From Mycobacterium parmense (lineage in GTDB: Bacteria > Actinomycetota > Actinomycetes > Mycobacteriales > Mycobacteriaceae), in contig NZ_AP022614.1 of the NCBI RefSeq assembly GCF_010730575.1, forward strand, positions 4,836,001-4,900,000: 64,000 nucleotides of DNA, read 5' to 3'. Under the pieces are notes generated by a model. It was not told the origin of the DNA, did not search any database, and saw nothing but the letters and a program-made list of their open reading frames with translations. Below, piece by piece: positions 1-8,239 of the stretch. Position 1 is the stretch's first letter; every line of letters starts with the position of its first letter. The position numbers were made by a program, and so were the translations under genes.

Positions 1-1
1 T

Positions 2-73
2 GTCGACATGAGCAACCCGCAGCAGCCGCAGCAGGTGACCAAGTCATTCGAGATGGACGTGACCTGCCCGTAG
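2..73 (+). CDS. 3' end of an unidentified gene (partial)
   Basis: An open frame enters from the left edge and stops with TAG at 71-73. Only 23 residues are visible, Gln/Pro-rich and ending in DVTCP. It lies 34 bp upstream of the Pro/Gly-rich secreted protein on the same strand, so the two may share a transcript. The tail is too short to assign a family, and an accidental open frame cannot be excluded. Confidence 0.4.
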   Translation, partial: VDMSNPQQPQQVTKSFEMDVTCP

Positions 74-107
74 CGCAGGCGATCGACATCCAAGAGGGGA
101 CGCAGCT

Positions 108-1175
108 ATGTCTATGAAACGTGTCGTCAGCGCGGCGGCGGTCGCGGCCGGTCTCACCATGTCCACCGTGGCGCTCGGCCCCGGGTACGCCTACTCGGCG
201 CCCCTCGACCCCCCGCCGCCGTGTCCGGGCTGCCACGGCGGTGGCGGTGGAGGCGGTAACCCGGGTGGTCCCGGTGGTGGCAACCCCGGCGGTGCTCCCG
301 GCGGCCAACAGGGCGGTCCGGGCGGTCAGGCGGGTGGCCAGAGCAACCCGCCGCCGCAGGGCGGCCAGAGCAACCCGCCGCCGCAGGGCGGCCAGAACAA
401 CCCGCCGCCACAGGGCGGGCAGAACAACCCGCCGCCGCAGGGCGGGCAGAACAACCCGCCGCCACAGGGCGGGCACGGGCAGAATCCGCAGCCGGGCGGT
501 CAGAACAATCCACCGCAGGGCGGGCAGAACACTCCGCCGCCGCAGGGTGGTCCGTCCAACCAGCCGGGTGGGCATGGGCAGAACCCCCAGCAGCCGGGCA
601 ATGAGAACAACCCGCCGCAGGGCGGCCAGAACACTCCGTCGCCGCAGGGTGGTCCGTCCAACCAGCCGGGTGTGCATGGGCAGAACCCCCAGCAGCCCGG
701 TAATCAGAACAACCCGCCGCAGAACGGGCCCAACAACGAGCCCCACGGGAGGCCGGCCAACCTCAACCCGCCGCCCACCCAGCCGCCGCACCCGCCGTAT
801 ATTCCTCCGCGCGGGACCTACGCGAGCGGCAACGCGCAGATCGGCGGCCCCACGGGCCTGACGGTCGGTTTCAGTGTCGTCGGCCACGGGGCGCCGCCTC
901 CGCCGCCGCAGCGAGGCTTCGGCTGGAACGACGGCCCGGCGCCCGGTCACCCGCCGCCGCATTGGGAGGGTCCGCCGCCTCCCGGCGGCTGGGACGGCCC
1001 GCCGCCTCCCGGCGGCTGGAACCGGCCGTGGAGTGGGCCCCCGCGCGACGTAGCAGTGGCGCAGGCCGACTTCGGCCCGTTCAACTACGACACCTTCACC
1101 GTGCTGCCCGTGTTCAACTGGCAGTACGGGGGATGGGGTTACTGGTTCTTCGGAGTCTGGGTCCCGCTGTACTGA
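108..1175 (+). CDS. secreted Pro/Gly/Gln-rich repeat protein
   Basis: 355 aa. Residues 1-31 look like a Sec signal peptide: MSMKR, a hydrophobic Ala/Val core, and a likely cut after AYSA. The mature chain is low-complexity: a poly-Gly stretch (43-75), five copies of GGQ(S/N)NPPPQ (76-120), and a duplicated 34-residue block (138-171 and 172-205). Pro-rich linkers follow, then two GWDGPPPPGGW-type repeats. The C-terminus from about residue 318 is not low-complexity but aromatic (FNYDTFTVLPVFNWQYGG...), suggesting a small folded or surface-binding end. Proteins with this plan are common at the mycobacterial cell surface; the molecular role is unknown. A hairpin terminator follows the stop. Confidence 0.85.
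   Translation: MSMKRVVSAAAVAAGLTMSTVALGPGYAYSAPLDPPPPCPGCHGGGGGGGNPGGPGGGNPGGAPGGQQGGPGGQAGGQSNPPPQGGQSNPPPQGGQNNPPPQGGQNNPPPQGGQNNPPPQGGHGQNPQPGGQNNPPQGGQNTPPPQGGPSNQPGGHGQNPQQPGNENNPPQGGQNTPSPQGGPSNQPGVHGQNPQQPGNQNNPPQNGPNNEPHGRPANLNPPPTQPPHPPYIPPRGTYASGNAQIGGPTGLTVGFSVVGHGAPPPPPQRGFGWNDGPAPGHPPPHWEGPPPPGGWDGPPPPGGWNRPWSGPPRDVAVAQADFGPFNYDTFTVLPVFNWQYGGWGYWFFGVWVPLY
333..467 (+). repeat. 27-bp in-frame tandem repeat, 5 copies
   Basis: Five successive 27-nt units each encode GGQ(S/N)NPPPQ inside the secreted Pro/Gly-rich gene. Differences between units are mostly synonymous third-position changes plus the Ser/Asn switch after the second copy. The unit is a multiple of three, so copy number can change without breaking the frame. 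Confidence 0.9.
519..722 (+). repeat. 102-bp tandem duplication in the Pro/Gly-rich gene
   Basis: Positions 519-620 and 621-722 encode two 34-residue blocks that differ at only three or so residues (PPP/PSP, GGH/GVH, NEN/NQN). They lie head to tail with no spacer, indicating a recent in-frame duplication. Confidence 0.85.
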
Positions 1176-1193
1176 CATCAGAAGCCGACGTCA

Positions 1194-1234
1194 CAGGGAG
1201 CGCCCGTCAGGATCGACCTGGCAGGCGCTCCCTG
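1194..1234 (+). terminator. hairpin terminator after the Pro/Gly-rich gene
   Basis: A perfect 11-bp stem, CAGGGAGCGCC (1194-1204) paired with GGCGCTCCCTG (1224-1234), with a 19-nt loop, begins 18 bp after the stop codon. There is no strong T-tract, which is usual for actinobacterial intrinsic terminators. Confidence 0.75.
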
Positions 1235-1502
1235 TTGCGCTTGCCCGCACGCAATCTGCGAGGGAGCGAGGTTCGACCCGCCGGTGAACCCCGCCGCGCG
1301 GACTGGTCCGACCGGTCAACCGGCGTGGCCAATCCCCTGCCCGGTGCTTTCTCTGGCCGCAGTTTTCTACCCTGGCGCTCACCACACTGATTCGGGTGGT
1401 GCGGCACGCGCCCCCCAAATCTCGGCATTTACAGTTTGTTTCGACTACCGGTGTGGGTCGTCCCTGTTGACGACTTCGCGGCTATCGCGATGGAGCTGGG
1501 CG
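1235..1502. other. intergenic, no gene recognised
   Basis: This spacer separates the terminator of the secreted-protein gene from the stop of the convergent UBP zinc-finger gene. Short open frames exist on both strands, but none has a ribosome-binding site or a family-like sequence. Confidence 0.5.
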
Positions 1503-1769
1503 CTAGACGTAGTTCTCATGGACGTAGCACCAGCGCCACGTCTCTCCGGACTCCATGGACTGCACGATCGGGTGATCCGTGGCAAGGAAGTGCGCACTTG
1601 CGTGCTGCATCGGTGACGAATCGCAACAGCCGACGTATCCACAGGTGAGGCACAGCCGCAAATGCACCCACTGCGTGCCGAGCCGCAGGCACTCTTGGCA
1701 GCCCTTATGGGTACGCGGGCTCACGGGGTTGATGGCGACGACATCGGGATCCATGTGCGTCGAGGTCAT
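1503..1769 (-). CDS. UBP-type zinc-finger protein (copy 1)
   Basis: 88 aa, a stand-alone ZnF-UBP domain. Conserved metal ligands are visible: C24 and C27 (GCQEC), C40 and C43 (LCLTC), C48/C49, H56, H60 and H66, then the closing WRWCYVHE block. In eukaryotes this fold binds the C-terminal tail of ubiquitin; in actinobacteria it occurs as a single-domain protein of unknown target. The start is fixed by AAGGAGG seven bases upstream of the ATG, although the frame stays open further upstream. It is a close paralog of the protein at 38877-39143, which sits in the chaperone operon, so a role in protein quality or redox control is plausible but unproven. Confidence 0.85.
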   Translation of the reverse strand: MTSTHMDPDVVAINPVSPRTHKGCQECLRLGTQWVHLRLCLTCGYVGCCDSSPMQHASAHFLATDHPIVQSMESGETWRWCYVHENYV

Positions 1770-2200
1770 TGACACGCCTCCTTGTGGGTGTGTTCTACCG
1801 TTTGCGTTTCCAAACCATTTTCGTTGCGCCACAACGGAATCGCCTCCTCGGACACTGCACCGAAGCGGGGTCCGCCGAATCGCCGAGCCACCCGGTGCCG
1901 AGCTCCGGAATCCACTTTGCCAGCGTCGCGTCGACAGAGCGTGCGCCCGGCGGGTTGAAATCGTTGCCCCAAATTCGTTGCAACAGCACAACCTTTTGGA
2001 TCGGGACGCGGCGCTGCGTGACGAGCCGCGGTGCTTCTTATGAGAGCGTCCGTTCACATACGCGTGTGCTCGGGCCGTGACGTGCCGGCGCAGGACGAGG
2101 TAGGTTGGCGTTCTTCCGAAAGCCAACTCGTTTCGACGGAATGGCTTGCGCAATTGGCACTTTTGTCGGCACCCGGCGGACTGTACTGATTGACGGCTGC
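1770..2200. other. intergenic, no gene recognised
   Basis: About 430 bp between two leftward genes. GC content dips in places (for example around 2105-2170) and the open frames present have no ribosome-binding sites or coherent protein-like sequence. It presumably carries the promoter of the UBP zinc-finger gene. Confidence 0.45.
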
Positions 2201-2836
2201 TTACGAACCGGCCACTTCCATTGCAGGACTGTCCGCCTCGCGTCGCCGTCGCGCTTCGAATGCAGCCAGCCGAGCGTGGGGGCCTTCGCCTTCTTCTCCC
2301 GACAGGGGAGCAAACTGCCGTAAAAGGCGAGCGAATTCTTGAACAATGGTGCTGTAGAACGCACGCAGTACATGAGGCGAAAGCGACTCGCCATCCAGTA
2401 CGGAGGCGCCGGTCTGTCGCAGGGACCGGATCGTCAGAGCGGACGGAAGACTTCGGCCCCGGGCCACACCCGCCTCAAGCAGGGTCCAGGTGCCGGGGCA
2501 GACAACCCCGACCGGCTTCGACAAAGTGATGAAATCACCAACGAACGAGACCACGCTATCGTGGCTGGAAAGCTGGTGAGACCTAACCATCCCGGGCAGC
2601 AGTAGCAACGCCTCGTACTCGTCCACCGACGCTTCGCCCACCGCCCGGTCGACGGTGTACACGCGGGCCGGTTCGAGGTCTTCGTTGAGCGATTGGATCT
2701 GCCCGGCTCGCAGTGCCAACAGCTGAGTGTGTGCGCCCGCTTGTCGCACAGCATCGCCCGCCGCGTCCAATTCGGTCTGCCCGACGCCGTCCGCCGCAAG
2801 CAGTGCGATCCTCGAACCTCGCAGGTATTCGGCCAT
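2201..2836 (-). CDS. DJ-1/PfpI-family protein, diverged copy
   Basis: 211 aa from the ATG at 2834-2836; the frame is open 17 codons further up, but the MAEYLRGSRIALLAADGV start aligns with its paralogs. The type-1 glutamine-amidotransferase-like fold is recognisable: IALLAADGV at the N-terminus and the nucleophile-elbow region GVVCPGTWTLLEA. The two intact paralogs (23741 and 28204) have VICHGPWTL, so the conserved His after the nucleophile Cys is Pro here. Their PGGTVNPDKLR loop is replaced by PGMVRSHQL, and the C-terminal RSP-DLPAFC block is lost in favour of a charged extension. Catalytic activity (glyoxalase, deglycase or protease-like) is therefore doubtful. It may be a degenerating paralog. 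Confidence 0.75.
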   Translation of the reverse strand: MAEYLRGSRIALLAADGVGQTELDAAGDAVRQAGAHTQLLALRAGQIQSLNEDLEPARVYTVDRAVGEASVDEYEALLLLPGMVRSHQLSSHDSVVSFVGDFITLSKPVGVVCPGTWTLLEAGVARGRSLPSALTIRSLRQTGASVLDGESLSPHVLRAFYSTIVQEFARLLRQFAPLSGEEGEGPHARLAAFEARRRREADSPAMEVAGS

Positions 2837-3256
2837 GTCGGGCTCCACTCGGCAACGGGGTGTGAACGGGGGACTTCTCGCTGACAAGCATCACCGTTGA
2901 GGACGTCGATGTCTTGCCCCCGTCCGAGCGAATATGTCTGTCGCACTTCGCCCCGCTGTGACAGGACCGCGGGATCGTCACGTTCCCCTTCTGACAGTCA
3001 TGTAGCACCCTCTGCTTTGCAGAACTCGTCTTTCGGAACATCGATCGGGCGTGCTCGCGTTCTCGCTTCACCACAACGGATCACGCATGTACTTGGCTAA
3101 AAGCGGGCTTTGCCTGCCTTCGCCCAGAGGATGACATACTCGGGATGCGCCTTGCGCTGGGCGATCTCCGCCGGCAGCAGGCATGCGGAATTGGCACGAA
3201 CGCACGCGCGCTTGGTGCCGTACGTGAATCCCCAATTCTGTTCCCTCTGAGGTATT
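2837..3256. other. divergent intergenic region between the PfpI and MFS genes
   Basis: About 420 bp between two divergently transcribed genes, so it should hold both promoters. The part near 3240-3256 is AT-richer than average. I recognise no operator or RNA. Confidence 0.45.
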
Positions 3257-4489
3257 TTGTCTCCGATGTCGACTGAGTACCCATCGGCGGCAACGGTGTC
3301 GAAGCGAGACCGGGTCGCCCTTTATGCGGTGAACTTCTTCATGGCCGACATGGAGGCCGGTATGGGCCCCTTCCTGGGCGTGCTGCTGCAGAGCCGTGGG
3401 TGGAGCACCGGCAGCATCGGCGCGGTCATCACTTTGGGTGCCGTCGTCGGCATGGTCGCGGTCACTCCCGCGGGTGCGCTGGTAGACGCCACCAGCCACA
3501 AGCGGGCCTGCGTCATTGTCGTCGGGCTTGGTGCCGTGGCGGGCGCGGCGGTCATCCTGACGTCGCAGCACTTCTGGGTGATCGCCGGGGCTCAGGCGGT
3601 GATGTGCATTTCGGGGGCAACGATCGCGCCTGCGATGATCGGCATCACCCTCGGGGTCGTGGGGCAAGCAAGGTTTACGGGTCAAAACGGCCGTAATCAG
3701 GCCTTCAATCACGCCGGCAACATGGCTGGAGCGGCCATCGCCGGCCTGCTGGGCTGGCATTTCGGTTACGCCGCGGTGTTCTGGCTGGCGGCAGGGTTTG
3801 CTGCCGTCACTGTCGCCGCCGTGCTGGCGATCCCGGCTGGTCACATCGACCATCACCTCGCCCGCGGGGAGGCATTTGCCACCGACCAGCCGCGTATCAA
3901 ATCGCTGCGCGTCCTCCTTGGGTGCCGACCCCTGCTGGCGGTAGCGGCAGCGGTGATGCTTTTCCACCTGGGCAACGCCGCGATGCTGCCGCTCTATGGG
4001 TTGGCAGTGGTGGCCAGAAACGGCAACCCGTTCATCACCGTGGCCGGTACCGTCGTCATCGCCCAAGCCGTGATGGTGCCCGCCTCGCTGGCAGCCTTGA
4101 GAATTGCGGAAGTCCGTGGCTACTGGCCGGCCATCTTGATTGCGTTCACCGCGCTGCCGGCGCGCGCCCTCATTGCCAGCCATGTCATCACCAGCTGGGG
4201 TGTGATACCGGTGGAAGTCCTCGATGGCGTCGGTGCCGGCATCTTGTCAGTCGCGGTGCCGGGACTGGTAGCCCGCATACTCGACGGCACAGGCCACATC
4301 AATGTCGGTCAGGGCGCCGTGATGGCTGCGCAAGGGCTCGGTGGCGCGCTGAGCCCGGTGCTCGCCGGATTCACTGCGCAGACAATGGGATTCGCAACCG
4401 CGTTCGCGATGCTCGGCGGCATTTCGCTGGGATCCCTGGTTATCTGGCTGGCTCTTGCCAAGATGCTGCGCGCCGCCGCCGACAGGTAG
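3257..4489 (+). CDS. MFS transporter
   Basis: 410 aa with about 12 hydrophobic segments and the short cytoplasmic basic loops of the major facilitator superfamily. The TM2-TM3 loop reads GALVDATSHKRA, a motif-A-like sequence. A central loop around residues 195-215 separates two six-helix halves. The protein starts at TTG (3257), five bases after GAGG; an in-frame ATG at 3266 is the alternative but sits 14 bases from the ribosome-binding site. The substrate cannot be told from sequence; family members export drugs or import small organic molecules. It stands alone between a divergent PfpI gene and a PucR regulator on the same strand, which may or may not control it. Confidence 0.85.
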   Translation: MSPMSTEYPSAATVSKRDRVALYAVNFFMADMEAGMGPFLGVLLQSRGWSTGSIGAVITLGAVVGMVAVTPAGALVDATSHKRACVIVVGLGAVAGAAVILTSQHFWVIAGAQAVMCISGATIAPAMIGITLGVVGQARFTGQNGRNQAFNHAGNMAGAAIAGLLGWHFGYAAVFWLAAGFAAVTVAAVLAIPAGHIDHHLARGEAFATDQPRIKSLRVLLGCRPLLAVAAAVMLFHLGNAAMLPLYGLAVVARNGNPFITVAGTVVIAQAVMVPASLAALRIAEVRGYWPAILIAFTALPARALIASHVITSWGVIPVEVLDGVGAGILSVAVPGLVARILDGTGHINVGQGAVMAAQGLGGALSPVLAGFTAQTMGFATAFAMLGGISLGSLVIWLALAKMLRAAADR

Positions 4490-4775
4490 CCCGGTAGCCA
4501 CCCGGCCGGCCGGTTTATCACGACGGATATGTGCCGCCGCGGAATGCTAATATCATGAGAATTTCGGCAGTAAAACTGCGGGTATTGCACCAGGAACCGG
4601 GGTATCGCCGGACCGGGCCTGGAGTCCTTCGAATCGGGGCAGTCGGGTGGCTGGGCCGGCCGTGGGAGGAGGTGCGCGACGCGCGACTGTATCCCGTCCG
4701 TCTCCCATCGCCACCCCAGTGTTAATTGGATCGGAATTCACGAGACGTATAGGGCACCGGAGTCGCGTATCGGTC

Positions 4776-6431
4776 ATGAACGCCAATTCGACGGTCGCCG
4801 GCGATATCGAGCCAACGGGCACCCCGGAAGGCTTGGCGGCGCTGACCCGAATTATCTTCCAATCGTTGGATCCCGAGGACATTCTCGCGGTAGCTGCTGA
4901 AGGGGCTGCGGCCCTGTGCACGTGCAGAGTCGAGGCCAGCTACTGCGCTGACGACGAGGAAATGAAGCCGTGCCCACCCTCTCAAACCGAGCGCCCGGAG
5001 CTGACAGACGTGCTTCAGCGTGCGAACTGGGAGGGCAGGATCGAACTCCCGCGGGGAGATTGGGGATGGGCGTTTCCCCTATCCCATCGGGATGCTCTAC
5101 GAGGGTGCCTTGTGATCGGCGCCAGCGTCGAGCCCACACCCGATCACCTGCTGTTGCTGCAGCTGCTCGCACAGAAGGCCGGTGCCGCGCTGGCATGCGC
5201 CGAGCTGCATCAGCGGGAAGTTGGACGGGCCGGCCAACTGGCCAAGGCGAATGAGTTTCTCGCCCAAGCGGTGCATCGGCTGAAGGCCCAGACGCAAGCG
5301 CATGAGCTGCTGGAGGCGGCGCTGGCCGCTGGCGAGGGCGTGCAAGGCATCGTCGACGCACTTCATCGATTGACGGGACGTTCGGTCTGCGTCGAAGACA
5401 GGTTCGGCAACCTCTGCGCATGGGCTGGGCCCGGACAGCCACTCCGGTACCCGAAACAAAAGCCCGGCCAGCGCGACCGGTTCTTGCGTTCGCTCTCGAC
5501 GCAGGCTGTTCCGGTGAGTTCCGGGGGACGCCTGAGCGTCCTGATAAAGCCGCAGTCGGAGATGCTTGGTGTTGTCGCGCTCGTTGACCCTGGAGACGAG
5601 GTCGACGAGGACGTGTTGTTCTCTCTCAGGTACTGCAGCAACGTGCTGGGACTCGAGTTATCCCATCAACGCAACCTCGCCCAGCTGCAGCTGAATCTGC
5701 GCCGCGAGCTGGTCGATGATCTGGTGGCGGGCACCAACGAGGATGGGGCCTATGCGCGCGCTGAGGCGCTGATTCATGACTTGCGCCGTCCGCACTATGT
5801 CGTGGTGATCCACAGCGGGCGCGGCGCCGGCAACGCCGGCATCGCCGCCGCGGGCCGTGTCGCCGAGAACCTGAATATGAATTACCTGGCGGGGCGTCAG
5901 GGAGGTCTGATCGTCCTACTCGTCGACAGTCATCCGGCTCCCGATGCTCTGCACCGGGAGGTCAGTAGACAATTTGGCGACTTGACGAGTGCAATTGGCA
6001 TCGGGTCGCGCTGTGATGGGCCGGCCGATTTTCCCCAATCTTTCCTCAGAGCCCGTCGCGCGCTCAATGTCCGGCTGAACTCGGCCCATCCCCGGGGAGC
6101 TTCTGACTATTACGAGCTGGGTTTCTACCACTTGATCGATGCGGCGCACACCGCCGGTGTCGTCGACGACTACCTCCGCCAATGGCTGGGGCCGCTGATC
6201 GATTACGACGCCGTGAAAAAGTCCGATCTGGTACACACCCTGAGTCACTATCTCGAGTGTGGCGGCAATTACGACGAATCGGCTGCCGCTTTGCATATTC
6301 ACCGGAGCACGTTGCGGTATCGGCTCGGCCGCATCGCGGACCTGACGGGTTTCGACCTTCGCGATGTTGATACTCGCTTCAACCTGCATGCCGCTACGCG
6401 AGTGTGGCGCTTCCTTACCTCGACTGCGTGA
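4776..6431 (+). CDS. PucR-family transcriptional regulator (GAF plus C-terminal HTH)
   Basis: 551 aa from the ATG at 4776; the frame is open 43 codons upstream to 4647, but without a ribosome-binding site. The N-terminal half resembles a GAF-like sensory domain and includes a ligand-pocket-like cluster CTCRVEASYC. A central GGDEF-like/CdaR-type segment follows (LRRELVDDLVAG...AYARAEAL). The PucR C-terminal helix-turn-helix is clear at the end: CGGNYDESAAALHIHRSTL with RYRLGRI following. Such proteins activate catabolic genes in response to a metabolite. It is one of three PucR proteins here and the most divergent of them. The target could be the upstream MFS gene or itself. Confidence 0.85.
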   Translation: MNANSTVAGDIEPTGTPEGLAALTRIIFQSLDPEDILAVAAEGAAALCTCRVEASYCADDEEMKPCPPSQTERPELTDVLQRANWEGRIELPRGDWGWAFPLSHRDALRGCLVIGASVEPTPDHLLLLQLLAQKAGAALACAELHQREVGRAGQLAKANEFLAQAVHRLKAQTQAHELLEAALAAGEGVQGIVDALHRLTGRSVCVEDRFGNLCAWAGPGQPLRYPKQKPGQRDRFLRSLSTQAVPVSSGGRLSVLIKPQSEMLGVVALVDPGDEVDEDVLFSLRYCSNVLGLELSHQRNLAQLQLNLRRELVDDLVAGTNEDGAYARAEALIHDLRRPHYVVVIHSGRGAGNAGIAAAGRVAENLNMNYLAGRQGGLIVLLVDSHPAPDALHREVSRQFGDLTSAIGIGSRCDGPADFPQSFLRARRALNVRLNSAHPRGASDYYELGFYHLIDAAHTAGVVDDYLRQWLGPLIDYDAVKKSDLVHTLSHYLECGGNYDESAAALHIHRSTLRYRLGRIADLTGFDLRDVDTRFNLHAATRVWRFLTSTA

Positions 6432-6527
6432 CTGCACGGTAGCCGAAGCGATTGCGAGGCTTAACTTTCAGGGGCAAGGTGCATCACTCGAGGGCGCCGC
6501 TGCAGGGCGACCCGTGCGCCGGCTGGA

Positions 6528-6899
6528 TCATCGCGCGCCCAACCCCTGAAACTCCGTGGGCAACTGGCTCAATAAGTCCTCGAACTCACCTGGTGTCACC
6601 GCGTCGCGAATCGTCGCCATGACCGCGTCCAAGGCAGCCTCCGCGGCCTCCGTGTCACGCCCACTCCGTTGAGCCACTCGGTTGACGAACTCGTCGTAAC
6701 TGAAAGCTTCGGCCTCTTCTTCTGTTGGGAGCAAAGCGTCCTGCAGCGGTGAGGGCAGGTGAACGGCCAGATCGCGGGCCTCACCCCCGCTGATCCGCTC
6801 CCCGAGAGTGGTCAGGGTGGCGCGGGTGAGGGCCACCGCGTCTCCTTCGAATAGGCCGCTACGCTCGGCCACCGACGAAATGAATTCCTCATATCGCAT
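6528..6899 (-). CDS. DUF2267 protein (copy 1)
   Basis: 123 aa, two tandem helical repeats typical of DUF2267: MRYEEFISSVAERSGL and later FSYDEFVNRVAQRSGR, each followed by an ELL/DLL-QLP-EF type motif ending QLPTEFQGLG. The start is set by GGAGG just upstream of the ATG at 6897-6899. The function is unknown; family members recur next to stress and chaperone genes in actinobacteria. A second copy lies at 25281-25673. The gene converges with the PucR regulator, from which it is separated by 96 bp. Confidence 0.85.
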   Translation of the reverse strand: MRYEEFISSVAERSGLFEGDAVALTRATLTTLGERISGGEARDLAVHLPSPLQDALLPTEEEAEAFSYDEFVNRVAQRSGRDTEAAEAALDAVMATIRDAVTPGEFEDLLSQLPTEFQGLGAR

Positions 6900-7180
6900 T
6901 TTTCCTCCATGGGTTTCGGCTTCCCATATCGTGGCGAGGCTCGTGCGCCGGTGCATCGTTCTCGGGAGTCGGATTCCGGTGCTGGTAATCAACCTGGCGG
7001 GTGAGCTCACGTCGCAGCAATCGGCACACGTGGTGCCGCACAGAGGCTCTCCGCTTCAGTCCTATTGTCGACCAGTACTGTTGGGGTTCTCGCTGAATTG
7101 CGACCCCCCGGGGCTGTTACGGCTTAGTCTCTCGGGACGAGCGTTACCACCCTTTCCCGCCCCGTCGGGCCGGTGCGGTT

Positions 7181-8239
7181 GTGACGACCAATTCGCACCA
7201 TGAAGTCATGACGCAGGAGCCTTTGAAAGTTGGTCTGCTGGCGCCGCCATGGGCCGCCGTACCCCCACCCGGTTACGGGGGAACCGAGTCAGTGGTGTGC
7301 CAGCTTGCGCAGGGCCTGATCGCGGCCGGACACGAGGTCGTGCTGTTTGCCACCGGCGACAGCACCGCACCGGTCCCCGTCGTCTATGCCATGGCCAGCG
7401 CGAACTGGGACCGCATCGGGCATGGCGAGGTGGAGCTGCCCCACGTGATGCGCGGCTACGAGGCCCTCGCCGGTTGCGACATAATCCACGACCACACCCT
7501 GTTGGGGCCGGCCTGGGCCTTGGCGACCGGCTACGACCGAGTGGTTACCACCTGCCACGGCCCGTTCAGCGGTGCGCTGCGGGGGATCTACCGCCGGTAC
7601 GGCAAGCGGCTACCGGTCGTTGCGATCTCACACGACCAGGCTTCCCACGCGCCCGAGATCGCGGTGGATCGGGTCATTCACCACGGCCTTGACCCCGACG
7701 AATACCCGCAAGGCTGCGGCGACGGAGACTACCTGTTGTTCCTCGGGCGGATGACGCCCGACAAGGGCGTGCGCGAGGCCGTCTTGGCCGCACGCGCCGC
7801 TGGCGAGGCGCTGATCATCGCGGCTAAGAACCGAGAACCAGCCGAGCGGGCTTACTTCACCGAAGTAATCGAGCCCCTGCTCACCGACGATGTCGACGTC
7901 AGGGGAGAGGTCGCCGGCGATGCGAAGTTGGCGTTACTCGGTGCCGCCAAAGCACTTCTGAATCCCATCCAATGGGCGGAACCGTTCGGGCTGGTGATGA
8001 TTGAGGCGATGGCCTGCGGCACGCCGGTCATCGCCTGTCCCAACGGTGCGGCGCCCGAGATCGTGGATACCGGCAGGACGGGGTTCCTCTGCTTCGATTC
8101 CGCCGACCTGGTGGACGCGATCCACCGCGTCGATGAATTGGACCGTGCAGTGTGCCGCGCCGCCGTCACCGAGCGGTTCTCCACCGCTCGGATGGTCGAC
8201 GACCACCTCGCCCTGTACCAGCAGATGGTAAGCCGGTGA
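7181..8239 (+). CDS. GT-B glycosyltransferase (GT4-like)
   Basis: 352 aa. The N-terminal Rossmann half begins KVGLLAPPWAAVPPPGYGG with the GGTE donor loop. The C-terminal half carries LFLGRMTPDKGV and the donor-binding block EPFGLVMIEAMACGTPVIA. It would transfer a sugar from a nucleotide or phospho-sugar to an acceptor in the cytoplasm. It starts at GTG 7181; an ATG at 7208 is an alternative. Its stop overlaps the GTG of the next gene by 4 bp (GTGA), so it is translationally coupled to a glycogen-debranching-type glycosidase. The pair suggests turnover or decoration of an alpha-glucan or compatible solute; the exact substrate is unknown. Confidence 0.85.
   Translation: MTTNSHHEVMTQEPLKVGLLAPPWAAVPPPGYGGTESVVCQLAQGLIAAGHEVVLFATGDSTAPVPVVYAMASANWDRIGHGEVELPHVMRGYEALAGCDIIHDHTLLGPAWALATGYDRVVTTCHGPFSGALRGIYRRYGKRLPVVAISHDQASHAPEIAVDRVIHHGLDPDEYPQGCGDGDYLLFLGRMTPDKGVREAVLAARAAGEALIIAAKNREPAERAYFTEVIEPLLTDDVDVRGEVAGDAKLALLGAAKALLNPIQWAEPFGLVMIEAMACGTPVIACPNGAAPEIVDTGRTGFLCFDSADLVDAIHRVDELDRAVCRAAVTERFSTARMVDDHLALYQQMVSR

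Noticed and set aside
121..861. Arg-rich frame overlapping the Pro/Gly-rich secreted protein.
   Set aside because: An artefact of the GC-rich repeats read in another frame.
1269..1280. GGTTCGACCC, resembling the T-arm of a tRNA.
   Set aside because: No acceptor, D or anticodon stems could be placed around it.
6466..6551. TTTCAGGGG and CCCCTGAAA, a 9-bp inverted repeat with a 68-nt loop between the PucR and DUF2267 genes.
   Set aside because: The loop is long, one arm is inside coding sequence, and it may be chance; not called a terminator.
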